Assembly: GCF_043099315.1 (NCBI RefSeq)
Contig: NZ_CP170746.1
From: Chlorogloeopsis fritschii
Lineage (GTDB): Bacteria > Cyanobacteriota > Cyanobacteriia > Cyanobacteriales > Nostocaceae
Direction: 5' to 3' (one strand)
DNA length: 64,000 nt
Below the pieces are notes generated by a model that did not search any database, had not been told where the DNA came from, and saw only the letters and a program-made list of their open reading frames with translations. The translations under genes were made by a program, and so were the position numbers. Position 1 is the first letter of the stretch. The number at the start of each line of letters is the position of its first letter. Shown piece after piece: positions 34,973 through 42,588 of this stretch.

Positions 34973-36049
34973 CTAATCCCTAGTCCCCTTGACACTGGCT
35001 TTGCGCATCATTTGAGTCAGTTTGTCAACCAATAGCACTTCCTGCTTGCTGTCTTGGAGCGTGCGGGCTGCGAGAATTGCTCTTTCGTAAAAATTGCGAG
35101 CATTTTGATAATTGCCTAGTTTTTCATGCAACTGAGCATAAGACTCGAAAGATTTCAATTCTTCGCGCAGATTTCGTGATTGTTGAGCAAATGCCAATCG
35201 CTGTTGGAGTAAATCAAACGCACGCTCGTGACGCCCGACAGCGCTATGGGCGGTTACTAAACCATCTATCGCCCGCAGTTCGTTAACGCGATCGCCCTTT
35301 GATTTTGCGATCCGCAGCGCTGCCCCGTAGGTGCTAATCGTACCTTGATAATTGCCAGCTGCTAGATAAGCATCGCCTAAATTATTAAAGGTATTAGCTT
35401 CACCAATTAAATCGCCAGTTTGACGCCGGAAAGTTAAAGCATTTTCATAATGTTGAATTGCCCGATCATAATTTCCCAATCTTGCAGTTGCCAAACCCAA
35501 GTTACTCAGAGACAATCCTTGCCCTTCAAGGCTTTTGATATGACGAGCAATTTCGAGTGCTTCTGTAAAAGCTTTAGCGGAACTAGCAGGTTCTCCTTGT
35601 TGCAGCAACAACGTACCGATATTATTGAGGGCGAAAATCTGATTTTGAAAGTCTTTGACATCGCGGGCGATCGCCAGTCTTCGCCGCATTGCATCTTCTG
35701 CCTGTGAGTAACGTCCTAGTTGTAGATAGCCTTCACTCAAAAAATCGTAAATTAAACCTTGCGTTTTTAGCTCACCAATAGAATGGTAAATTTCTAATGC
35801 ATTTAACCAAGAGTTGACTGCTTGATCGAAACTGCCTGAGATTCGTTGCTGTTCGCCAGTACGCAGCAAATTATCTGCTTGATCCCTTAATTCTCGTACC
35901 ACCGATTTATTATTTGGACGGTGGAGTTGTTGAGTAATATCTGCTGCGGTTGCAGCGATGGGACTAAGTAAAAAAGTAAAAGCTAAAAAGTAAGCAATAC
36001 TGCTTAAGTTTAAAATCGGATGCCTTAGGATAAGATACCGTTGTTTCAT
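34973..36049 (-). CDS. Exported tetratricopeptide-repeat protein
   Basis: 358 residues from ATG 36049 (MKQRYLILRHP); an upstream TTG would add 16 residues but is unlikely. Signal peptide at about 10-35 (SSIAYFLAFTFLLSPIAATA) with a likely cleavage after ATA, so it is exported. At least seven TPR units follow from about residue 55 to 345, e.g. AEDAMRRRLAIARDVKDFQN, IFALNNIGTLLLQQGEPASS and GLSLSNLGLATARLGNYDRA. It resembles the TPR_12 / LGN-like arrays common in cyanobacteria. Such arrays bind partner proteins; no enzyme domain is visible. It follows a sigma-like gene by 87 bases on the same strand, so the two may be one operon. Confidence 0.85.
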   Translation of the reverse strand: MKQRYLILRHPILNLSSIAYFLAFTFLLSPIAATAADITQQLHRPNNKSVVRELRDQADNLLRTGEQQRISGSFDQAVNSWLNALEIYHSIGELKTQGLIYDFLSEGYLQLGRYSQAEDAMRRRLAIARDVKDFQNQIFALNNIGTLLLQQGEPASSAKAFTEALEIARHIKSLEGQGLSLSNLGLATARLGNYDRAIQHYENALTFRRQTGDLIGEANTFNNLGDAYLAAGNYQGTISTYGAALRIAKSKGDRVNELRAIDGLVTAHSAVGRHERAFDLLQQRLAFAQQSRNLREELKSFESYAQLHEKLGNYQNARNFYERAILAARTLQDSKQEVLLVDKLTQMMRKASVKGTRD

Positions 36050-36136
36050 AAAAATTGCCCGTGTAATTGCGGTTATAAACAGAAGGTGTGGCAACAATTT
36101 ATAAATTTCTTACTTAGAAATAAAATTAAGTAAGTG

Positions 36137-36778
36137 TTATTGCGTAGAAGCGGGAGGAAGTAAATTTTCGCCCAGATATATAGACCGGATGTCCGTTGGT
36201 AATTTTTCTTCTAGCATACGATAACCTTCTTGAAGAAAATTTGCTACTTCGGTGGGGGAAATTGTTTCTCCTTCTGCCTGTAGGTAAGCAGCAATTCTCG
36301 TTTCGCTCCAGTGAAATGTCTGAGCCATCAAAACCATCAAACGCAACATCGGTGGTAGTTGCTCTAAGGCTTGTTCCACATAGCACCACAGCGGCGGAGA
36401 AGTTGTCTTCAGAGAATAATGAATCGCTTCTGTGGGAGGAACTTCAATTTCGTTAATACAGTAAGCTGTCTGGTTAATTAACCAGTTTTGCAGGGTAAGA
36501 CTTTCTTGGTTAGAGGGATCGCTGCTGGCATTAAATCCGCCAAGTTCGTAGTAAATATGTCGCCAGGTAAGGGCAAACAGATAATCTGCTTGTACAGGCG
36601 ATCGAGCGGAATGGCGAATTAAAGTATAGACGATGGGGCTATAACGACAAAAAATTGCTGCAAAGTATCTTCCCGAATCAGGATGACACTGAAACAAACT
36701 GACAAGTTCAGAATCAGTGTGATGAAACAGTGATTTAACCAGCGGGTGATTAGTTTCAGAAAAATGAGGAATTTGCAC
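36137..36778 (-). CDS. Sigma-70-like (possible ECF-type) regulatory protein
   Basis: 213 residues, GTG start at 36778. Residues about 20-80 resemble sigma region 2 (FCRYSPIVYTLIRHSARSPV then DYLFALTWRHIYYELGG). Residues about 130-200 resemble region 4 with a helix-turn-helix: LEQLPPMLRLMVLMAQTFHW then SETRIAAYLQAEGETISPTE and VANFLQEGYRMLEEKL. The order and spacing fit a small alternative sigma factor of cyanobacteria, though the similarity is weak and the core-binding part of region 2 is diverged. It could instead be a sigma-like protein without promoter activity. The exported TPR protein follows after 87 bases on the same strand. No anti-sigma gene is present. Confidence 0.6.
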   Translation of the reverse strand: MQIPHFSETNHPLVKSLFHHTDSELVSLFQCHPDSGRYFAAIFCRYSPIVYTLIRHSARSPVQADYLFALTWRHIYYELGGFNASSDPSNQESLTLQNWLINQTAYCINEIEVPPTEAIHYSLKTTSPPLWCYVEQALEQLPPMLRLMVLMAQTFHWSETRIAAYLQAEGETISPTEVANFLQEGYRMLEEKLPTDIRSIYLGENLLPPASTQ

Positions 36779-36983
36779 AATCTAAACCAGCCTATATTGC
36801 TAAAATTAACTTGGCAGTGGAAAACTTTAAGTTAGTTGTACAGTTGTTGTGTTAGTCTGTTTACGACTGACACTAATCAGGTTTATCACTTGATACACTA
36901 GAAACATATAGGCTATTTAAGTCCTTAATCTAGAAAACAAAAGCGGCTTCAATATTCCATATATATAATTCCCAATTCTGTTC

Positions 36984-37577
36984 ATGGTTATAGCAGTTAG
37001 TGTGACACCATTCCTGCTCAATCCCTATACTTTAGGTTCTTTCTTGCCTTCCCTACCATTAGATAGCTTGTTCTCCACCCAAGGCATAATGGTAATGCTC
37101 CTAGCAGCATATGCCGGTGCCATGTGGATGTTCCTTACCAGTGCACCAAAAGTATATACAGTGATGGTGTCGGATTTGGAAGTTGCACGACAGTTGTATG
37201 AAGGGCTGCTAGATTTACCAGCGGCGGAAGTGCCTTTGCACTACTACTACAACTACGAGCAAACTATAGGTGCAACGGGGGTTGATCCACTTTATTTAGG
37301 AAGTAGCCCGTCTTTTTCTAGCAAAATGACAAATGCTAGTGACGGACTTTGGTATCAGCTCAAGAAAAATACTCAGTTGCACGTGATTACCGGAGCCAGC
37401 TTGGGTAGTAAAAATCAGCAGCGCCACGTTTGTTTTGACCACGACTGCTTAGAATTGATTTTAATGCGTGTGGAAATGCGTGGTTTAAAGTTTAAGATTC
37501 GCAGTAGAAAGCCGCTCAATTTTTTGATAAAGGATTACGAAGGGCGAATTATTGAGCTGGCTGAGGTAGCAAACTAA
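36984..37577 (+). CDS. Glyoxalase-like domain membrane-anchored protein
   Basis: 197 residues. One N-terminal membrane segment (about 36-54, IMVMLLAAYAGAMWMFLTSA) follows a hydrophobic leader. The rest resembles the glyoxalase/VOC fold: VYTVMVSDLEVARQLYEGLLD at the start and KDYEGRIIELAEV at the end, both typical of VOC half-barrels. Metal-binding positions are not clear, so an enzymatic role is unproven. It is known as a conserved cyanobacterial protein of unknown function. It appears monocistronic, with a clear terminator at 37701. Confidence 0.75.
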   Translation: MVIAVSVTPFLLNPYTLGSFLPSLPLDSLFSTQGIMVMLLAAYAGAMWMFLTSAPKVYTVMVSDLEVARQLYEGLLDLPAAEVPLHYYYNYEQTIGATGVDPLYLGSSPSFSSKMTNASDGLWYQLKKNTQLHVITGASLGSKNQQRHVCFDHDCLELILMRVEMRGLKFKIRSRKPLNFLIKDYEGRIIELAEVAN

Positions 37578-37700
37578 GGAAGTTGGAGTTTTGATCCAAA
37601 GAATACTTGAGGTGGAGCTATGCTTCTCGTTGAGTATTAATTAAATACTTTTAATATCAGAAAACTATCTTAAACCTTGATAGGTAAAAGCCATTAAATA

Positions 37701-37738
37701 GCGAGAAATTCCCCTCGGAAATTTCTCGCTAATTTTTT
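37701..37738 (+). terminator. Rho-independent terminator of the glyoxalase-like gene
   Basis: GCGAGAAATT (37701-37710) pairs with AATTTCTCGC (37720-37729) around CCCCTCGGA. It is followed by TAATTTTTT. It lies about 125 bases after the stop. Confidence 0.75.
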
Positions 37739-37851
37739 CAATTTAGTAATCTCAAGGTTACTCTACGTACTTTCTATACTCGCGATCGCATTTCAGATCC
37801 TAACTTAGCCTTGTAGTACTTATTTTTGCGTAATTCAATGGGAAATTCTCC

Positions 37852-38204
37852 TATAGCTTAGTTATTTACCTATTTCCGCAAGTAGTTTCCCTAGACCACA
37901 AATTGTAGGGTGGGCATTGCCTGTCAAAGCCTATTTAGTAAACCTTTTAAATATTGGAGAGCAATGCCCACCTTACAGAAAACCCTTGTAAAGGGGAAGC
38001 TCTCTGTATAGCTTATTTATTTACATATTTCCACAAGTAGTTTCCCTAGACCACAAATTGTAGGGTGGGCATTGCCTGTCAAAGCCTATTTAGTAAACCT
38101 TTTAAATATTGGAGAGCAATGCCCACCTTACAGAAAACCCTTGTAAAGGGGAAGCTCTCTTATAGCTTATTTATTTACATATTTCCACAAGTAGTTTCCC
38201 TAGT
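37852..38204. repeat. 155-bp tandem repeat, 2.3 copies, each with an inverted-repeat element
   Basis: Unit 1 runs 37852-38006, unit 2 38007-38160 (one base shorter), and a partial third unit 38161-38204. Each full unit is a 44-base lead (TATAGCTTATTTATTTACAT, then ...GTAGTTTCCCTAG) plus the GTAGGGTGGGCATTGC/GCAATGCCCACCTTAC element (37905-37976 and 38060-38131) and a tail ending GAAGCTCTCT. Units 1 and 2 differ only by a few bases in the lead and one at the end, which implies a recent duplication. Confidence 0.9.
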
Positions 38205-38381
38205 CATCTTTTTTATAGGCGTTTACTTTAAGTTTCTCTTTTCAATATCCGTTAATCGATTAGTGATTTTCTATCTAAAGGCAGTACTGCTTTCAAAAAG
38301 CTTACGCCACAATAGCAGTATGGCATAGTCTTCCTCTATAAATTTTTATCCAAATTAGTTAAATTCCTACACCTCTAAAAG

Positions 38382-39170
38382 ATGACTAACAATATCAAAG
38401 AACAAATTAAAACCGACATCCAACAAGCAAAAGAAACTGGGCAGCTAAGAGCAGAGCGAATTCGTGAAATAGTAAAGTCTGCTGTATCTCAGGTAGTTTC
38501 TGAATTTAAAGAAGGCTCTGGAGAACTTCGCTCTATTGTTAAAGATGCTGTCTCTACTGTGATAGAAAATTTGCAAAGCAAGGGTAGTGAATTCAAAGAA
38601 GAAGTAACAGCATCAATTGAAGGAGCGCTAGAAGCTGTGAATAGTAAAAGACACGAAAACATCGCTAAAACTCAGGCAGAAGTTAAACAACTAGAAGCAA
38701 AGTTGGATGAAGAAGAAAACAACATCCAGCAAGAAGTAGAAGGATTATTAGCAGAAATTCAACAAACAAGTACAGATAAATCTGCTGATACCAAAACTGC
38801 TATTGATTCTGCTGTAAGCGCAATACAAAACAGTGAAGAAGTCTCTCTATTAAAGAAACGCTACGCTCAATTAAAAGCACAACTAGCGATTGTAAGAGCT
38901 AATTTAGCAGCACGTTATGGCGGACGTTCTGAAGAAGTTAAAGATTATCTAGACGAAGCTAAAAATTGGTTTAACCAAGCTCGCCCACAAGCAGAAGCGG
39001 TAGTTACACAGGTACAACAAAAGCACTCTGAAGTAGAAGAAAAACTTGGCGAGGCTGGTACAGTACTGGCGAAAAAAGAGCATCAGTTACGACAAGTTTT
39101 GAGGGAGTTGTTGCTGTCAGCCGCAGACTGGCTAAAGGAAAAAGAACCAGTTGATAAAGTAAGTAAATAA
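38382..39170 (+). CDS. Long coiled-coil protein of unknown function
   Basis: 262 residues, almost entirely charged amphipathic helix without Pro, for example EFKEGSGELRSIVKDAVSTV and VEVEGLLAEIQ-like repeats, and AKTQAEVKQLEAKLDEEENN. It looks like an apolipoprotein/LEA-like or coiled-coil scaffold. No signal peptide or membrane segment is present; the N-terminus (MTNNIKEQIKTDIQQAKETG) is soluble. It has no enzyme motif. The ATG at 38382 is the first in frame. The gene ends at a strong terminator (39191), so it is monocistronic. I know similar proteins in Nostocales genomes but no function. Confidence 0.7.
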   Translation: MTNNIKEQIKTDIQQAKETGQLRAERIREIVKSAVSQVVSEFKEGSGELRSIVKDAVSTVIENLQSKGSEFKEEVTASIEGALEAVNSKRHENIAKTQAEVKQLEAKLDEEENNIQQEVEGLLAEIQQTSTDKSADTKTAIDSAVSAIQNSEEVSLLKKRYAQLKAQLAIVRANLAARYGGRSEEVKDYLDEAKNWFNQARPQAEAVVTQVQQKHSEVEEKLGEAGTVLAKKEHQLRQVLRELLLSAADWLKEKEPVDKVSK

Positions 39171-39190
39171 AAGTTAAGAAATCGCTGATT

Positions 39191-39227
39191 AATATAGGGT
39201 GGTTAATAATCACCCTATATTTTTTTG
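39191..39227 (+). terminator. Rho-independent terminator of the coiled-coil gene
   Basis: AATATAGGGTG (39191-39201) pairs perfectly with CACCCTATATT (39211-39221), followed by TTTTT. It lies 20 bases after the stop codon. Confidence 0.88.
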
Positions 39228-39327
39228 GTATTTTAATTGGTTATCAGAAAGCAAGTGAATTCAGTATACTTTTGTGTCAAAGATTAGCTTTTTAAACGCG
39301 GAGGAGCGCAGAGTATTTATTTGATTA

Positions 39328-39366
39328 AATTACCCCTTTTCCGGAAATAGGAAAAAAGGGGTAATT
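39328..39366. repeat. Perfect 13-bp inverted repeat (AATTACCCCTTTT)
   Basis: AATTACCCCTTTT (39328-39340) and AAAAGGGGTAATT (39354-39366) enclose CCGGAAATAGGAA. It lies about 40 bases past the stop of the minus-strand Pmp3-like gene and may end its transcript, although no T-run follows on that strand. Confidence 0.55.
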
Positions 39367-39406
39367 GGAAACTATTTAGGAGAAATTGATTGATAGCTTT
39401 TCAGGC

Positions 39407-39598
39407 TTAATAGATTTGTCCTTCTCTACTCAATCTTTCATCATATTTGGCGATCGCCCAAATTGCATGAATACTACCGGGAAGCCAACCGAGAAGAGTG
39501 AGTAAAATATTAATTACCAAGGTGGTACTAATTCCATAGGTTAGGAAGATACCAAGTGGAGGCAAAAAGAAACCGAGGATGTAACGAAGCAATTTCAT
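39407..39598 (-). CDS. YqaE/Pmp3 family small membrane protein
   Basis: 63 residues. The sequence LLRYILGFFLPPLGIFLTYG is the diagnostic block of the UPF0057 (Pmp3/YqaE) family, followed by a second membrane segment (LVINILLTLLGWLPGSIHAI) and a charged tail. Family members are two-helix membrane proteins of about 55-65 residues, linked in yeast and plants to salt and stress tolerance through membrane potential; the bacterial role is unknown. ATG start at 39598. It is divergent from the coiled-coil gene's neighbours and lies near another small membrane protein gene on the same strand. Confidence 0.9.
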   Translation of the reverse strand: MKLLRYILGFFLPPLGIFLTYGISTTLVINILLTLLGWLPGSIHAIWAIAKYDERLSREGQIY

Positions 39599-39779
39599 GG
39601 TATTTCTGTTACTATTTGTTTGAATTACTTGAGTTCTGCTTTCTATTTTCGGAAACTCAGCGAATTTCTAACTCCGTCTCAGGAATTAATTCACTTAGCT
39701 TTATTGCTTAATCTATTGTCTTGAGCTTTTGTGGATGACAGACGCGGGCGATCGCGTCTGTTTTACCATAGGTTGATAG

Positions 39780-40178
39780 TTAGCTAGAAGGCAATTCGGC
39801 TTTGGGTTTTGTTTCAGTGCTGCCCTTTAAAAGATTCTTTTCGGCGAAGTAGTTGTTGATAAAAGTGCTAGACAAAGATAGAACTACAGGGCCTAAAAGA
39901 AAAGCTATCAGTCCATGTACACTAAACCCAGGTACTAAAGCTGCTACCAGCCAGAAGCAAATGCCGTTAACAATGAGTGAGAATGCTCCAAATGATAAGA
40001 AGTTAAGCGGTAAGGATAAAGTAGATAAAACTGGTTTCACAGACCCATTGACTGCACCAATCACCACTGCTGCAATTAAAGCCGCTGGAAAATTAGCAAT
40101 ATTAACACCAGGAACAACTAAATCAACAATCAACAAGCTTAAAGCTGTAATTAAGGCTGCTAATAAGTTTCCTGTCAT
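39780..40178 (-). CDS. Phage holin superfamily IV-type (PF04020) membrane protein
   Basis: 132 residues from ATG 40178, with AGGTG seven bases upstream; a GTG at 40187 would add three residues. Four membrane segments are visible: LLAALITALSLLIVDLVVPG, FPAALIAAVVIGAVNGSVKP, FLSFGAFSLIVNGICFWLVA and VHGLIAFLLGPVVLSLSSTF. The layout matches the small four-helix family often annotated as phage holin, although in cyanobacteria it is chromosomal and not linked to phage genes. The C-terminal tail is polar (ETKPKAELPSS). Function in the host is unknown; a stress-associated membrane role is speculative. Confidence 0.85.
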   Translation of the reverse strand: MTGNLLAALITALSLLIVDLVVPGVNIANFPAALIAAVVIGAVNGSVKPVLSTLSLPLNFLSFGAFSLIVNGICFWLVAALVPGFSVHGLIAFLLGPVVLSLSSTFINNYFAEKNLLKGSTETKPKAELPSS

Positions 40179-40459
40179 CGTTTTCACCTAAAAAAACAAC
40201 AAACTATAGTTTTTTAAACTTCTTAAACTATATTCATCTATCTAATCAGCTTGAACATCATTACCAAGGTAGATTTTGTTTATGCCGTTAGGCTAATAGC
40301 TTGGTTATAGAAAATTGATAATTAATAATTTCATTACTAATATCTAGGTTGAAATGTCACTATTGATGCCTAGAATACATAAGCCACGTTGAAGTAAGAA
40401 AGTTAAACTATCTCGTGAACTTTGGATTTCATTCTTGCTCAACTCAACCCAAAAATTTT

Positions 40460-40756
40460 TTAATTTTTTCTTAATAATTTGCCATTTATTAATAAGGTGG
40501 GTTTTTCTTTTAGTAAATAAGCAAAAATAACAATTTCTTTCCCTTTTTCAGCGACAACTCTTACCTTGCCCAGTTCTTGCATTGTGTAGCGGTAATTTTG
40601 CAGGGAGCGATCGCCTATCTAAGCTTCTATTTCTTTGGGCGTATAATTACGAGCACACAGTTCCCGTACTGATATCACAAGAACATGACAAATAGCTGCT
40701 GCATCTTCTAATGTAGCTGGGCGAATTTTAATTTCTTTGAGCAGTTGTTCGCTCAT
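40460..40756 (-). pseudogene. GNAT acetyltransferase remnant with an in-frame stop
   Basis: On the minus strand ATG 40756 opens a reading frame with the N-terminal pattern of a GNAT acetyltransferase: KIRPATLEDAAAICHVLVIS then VRELCARNYTPKEIEA. It is cut by TAG at 40621-40619 where relatives have Trp. The same frame then continues sensibly with IGDRSLQNYRYTMQELGKVR and VVAEKGKEIVIFAYLLKEKP to TAA at 40462-40460. The total of about 98 codons is well short of the usual 150-170, and the acetyl-CoA-binding motif is missing. So the gene has both a nonsense change and a C-terminal loss. It lies 9 bases downstream of the Uma2 gene on the same strand. Confidence 0.75.
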
Positions 40757-40765
40757 TTTCAGTTG

Positions 40766-41410
40766 TTACTGTTGTATTTGTTCTCTTACCCAGAGGCGAA
40801 AAGCCTTGAGGGTTCCGTTTCTGCCAGCAGTTCTACTTTGCTCAAGATATTGGGGAATAACTTTAATTAATGGTAAATTGGGAAAATTTAGGCTTTCCTG
40901 CGACTCTACATAACGCCCATCTTGCAGTAAATTGATTTGGAGCTTGCCTTTGTCAAACCGCCAAAGCTCTGGAACTTTGAGCGCTTCATAAATATTGAGA
41001 TGAGTTCGAGAGGTAACATCAACTTCTAGCGCTAAGTCAGGAGGAGGATCTACAGTTAAATCTAGTCGTTTCTTGCCGCGAACCCTCGCTTCGTTTTTTA
41101 TATAGAAACACTGATCTGGTTCTATACCCTGAGCCATTGCTTGATTTTTAAATGTGGTAGAACCAAGGCTGATAAATTCAATATTTAGCTCTTCTAATAA
41201 AGCTTTGAGCAAGTCACCAATAATTTCTTTATCATATTCGTGCTCTGGCAGTGGTGTCATAATCTCTAGTATTCCCCTGTCATAAGCAATTCGTGTTGCA
41301 CGGTGTTCTCCTAAATCTGCCAAAATAGTTTCAAATTCCTGCCAGTTTACATCTTGTAGCAGCACTCGTTGTCCTGGTGGAACTTGGATGCGCTTTAACT
41401 CCAACAACAT
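40766..41410 (-). CDS. Uma2 family (DUF820) PD-(D/E)XK nuclease-fold protein
   Basis: 214 residues. Typical Uma2 features: RILLQDVN-like N-terminus (VLLQDVNWQEFETILADLGE), the core YDRGILEIMTPLPEHEY, and the catalytic-type stretch KKRLDLTVDPPPDLALEVDV, with the Asp and Glu-x-Asp pattern of the PD-(D/E)XK fold, then EALKVPELWRFDKGKLQI. These proteins are abundant in cyanobacteria; a nuclease role is predicted but unproven for most. It is cytoplasmic. The broken GNAT gene lies immediately downstream on the same strand, which may once have been co-transcribed. Confidence 0.9.
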   Translation of the reverse strand: MLLELKRIQVPPGQRVLLQDVNWQEFETILADLGEHRATRIAYDRGILEIMTPLPEHEYDKEIIGDLLKALLEELNIEFISLGSTTFKNQAMAQGIEPDQCFYIKNEARVRGKKRLDLTVDPPPDLALEVDVTSRTHLNIYEALKVPELWRFDKGKLQINLLQDGRYVESQESLNFPNLPLIKVIPQYLEQSRTAGRNGTLKAFRLWVREQIQQ

Positions 41411-41496
41411 TTTTCCACTCCTAGCAGTGCGAATATAGATTTAGCTTACTTTGGAAAAGTCTGTACAGGCAGAATTATCTGTTTTAATGGTGTTCA

Positions 41497-41528
41497 GATC
41501 CCTGACTTCTCCAAAGAAGTCGAGGATC
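41497..41528. repeat. Degenerate GATCCC(T)GACTTCT palindrome
   Basis: GATCCCTGACTTCT and AGAAGTCGAGGATC flank a short CCAA loop. It is the same palindrome family as 924-948, with two mismatches in the stem. It lies between the divergent Uma2 and ccdA genes. Confidence 0.6.
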
Positions 41529-41646
41529 TCTGTGATCTAGGTGTGGAACATAAAATCAAAGGATAGGTTACTCTTAGCTCCCACTTTGCAGACCAAATTA
41601 AGCTAATATTCAAGCAGTGCAAGCATTTTAGCTTTCTATTTTTTCC

Positions 41647-42387
41647 ATGCTTGAAACCCTGCAAACCTACCTCTATCAATTAGAGCAATTCGCTAACTCC
41701 CTTGTCTCTAACCAACTGACGCACCTGAGTTTATTTAGTATTGGCATCATTTTTGTTGCCGGATTGCTTACCAGTCTCACCCCTTGTATGCTTTCCATGC
41801 TGCCAATTACTATTGGTTACATTGGTGGCTATGAAGCAAAAAGCCGCTTACAAGCAGCAGCCCAATCAACTTGGTTTGCTTTGGGATTAGCAACTACACT
41901 AGCAACTCTAGGAGTTGTAGCAGCTGTAGTCGGAAAAGTTTACGGGCAAATAGGAATTGGTTTGCCGATTATTGTCAGTATCCTAGCTATTTTAATGGGA
42001 CTGAATTTATTAGAAGCATTGCCCTTGCAGTTGCCTTCTTTTGGAGGTACAGATTGGATTTCTCAAGAGTTGCCTCAAGGATTAAGAGCATATGCAATTG
42101 GCATGAGTTTTGGTTTAGTCGCCTCCCCTTGTAGCACACCTGTTTTAGCTAGCTTATTGGGTTGGGTTGCAAATACGCAAGACTTCATTTTAGGTGCTAT
42201 TCTGCTAATTTCTTATGCAGCAGGTTATGTAGCGCCATTAATTTTAGCAGGTACGTTTACCGCTTCTATTAAAAAGATACTAGAAATGCGGCGTTGGTCT
42301 GGTTGGATTAACCCAGTTAGTGGAATCCTGTTGGTAGGATTTGGTGTTTTTTCTCTAATTTCTCGAATTCCCTTAAGCGGATTATAA
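41647..42387 (+). CDS. ccdA: Cytochrome c biogenesis protein CcdA
   Basis: 246 residues with six predicted membrane segments. The redox Cys pair lies in the duplicated halves: LLTSLTPCMLSMLPITIGY (first half) and GLVASPCSTPVLASLLGW (second half). CcdA passes electrons from cytoplasmic thioredoxin across the membrane to keep apocytochrome c thiols reduced on the lumen/periplasm side. It works with the Ccs1 (CcsB) component, which is encoded next on the same strand. The N-terminal 30 residues (MLETLQTYLYQLEQFANSL) are amphipathic. The heptamer-rich 200-base gap to ccs1 suggests the two may still be one operon but no promoter can be seen. Confidence 0.95.
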   Translation: MLETLQTYLYQLEQFANSLVSNQLTHLSLFSIGIIFVAGLLTSLTPCMLSMLPITIGYIGGYEAKSRLQAAAQSTWFALGLATTLATLGVVAAVVGKVYGQIGIGLPIIVSILAILMGLNLLEALPLQLPSFGGTDWISQELPQGLRAYAIGMSFGLVASPCSTPVLASLLGWVANTQDFILGAILLISYAAGYVAPLILAGTFTASIKKILEMRRWSGWINPVSGILLVGFGVFSLISRIPLSGL

Positions 42388-42571
42388 AATTGGTTAGTGG
42401 TTAGTGGATAGTAGTTAGTAGTAATAGGTGAATTAAACAAAATCTCTCAATCATAAACTAATAAGTAATATCATCAATAACTGTCTACTAACTACTGGAA
42501 GAGCAGGTTTTGTTGATTATTTTTCAACTCAAGCTGCTCCTACTAACTATTAACTACTAACTCATAAAAAT
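42385..42571. repeat. Heptamer repeats with a hairpin between ccdA and ccs1
   Basis: TTAGTGG and TAGTAGT units (42390-42425) on one side and ACTAACT units (42484-42565) on the other flank a hairpin with GAGCAG (42501-42506) and CTGCTC (42534-42539) arms and an inner GTTGA/TCAAC. The heptamers on the two sides are reverse complements, so a larger fold is possible. Confidence 0.6.
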
Positions 42572-42588
42572 GACTTCTAATAATTAAA

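Larger units (their letters stand above)
37578..38381. other. Non-coding region with terminator and tandem repeat
   Basis: About 800 bases. It contains the terminator at 37701-37738, a 155-bp tandem repeat (37852-38204) holding two inverted-repeat elements, and an A/T-rich stretch before 38382. A frame at 38065-38328 lies within the repeat and is not a gene. Confidence 0.6.

Noticed and set aside
38007..38204. Possible CRISPR array at the tandem repeat
   Set aside because: The unit is 155 bases and the repeats are almost identical throughout, with no short repeat/unique spacer alternation and no cas genes.
38065..38328. 87-codon frame across the tandem repeat
   Set aside because: It mostly reads through the repeat element and flanks; no protein-like features.
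39780..40178. Prophage indicated by the holin-like gene
   Set aside because: No other phage genes nearby; this four-helix family is commonly chromosomal in cyanobacteria.
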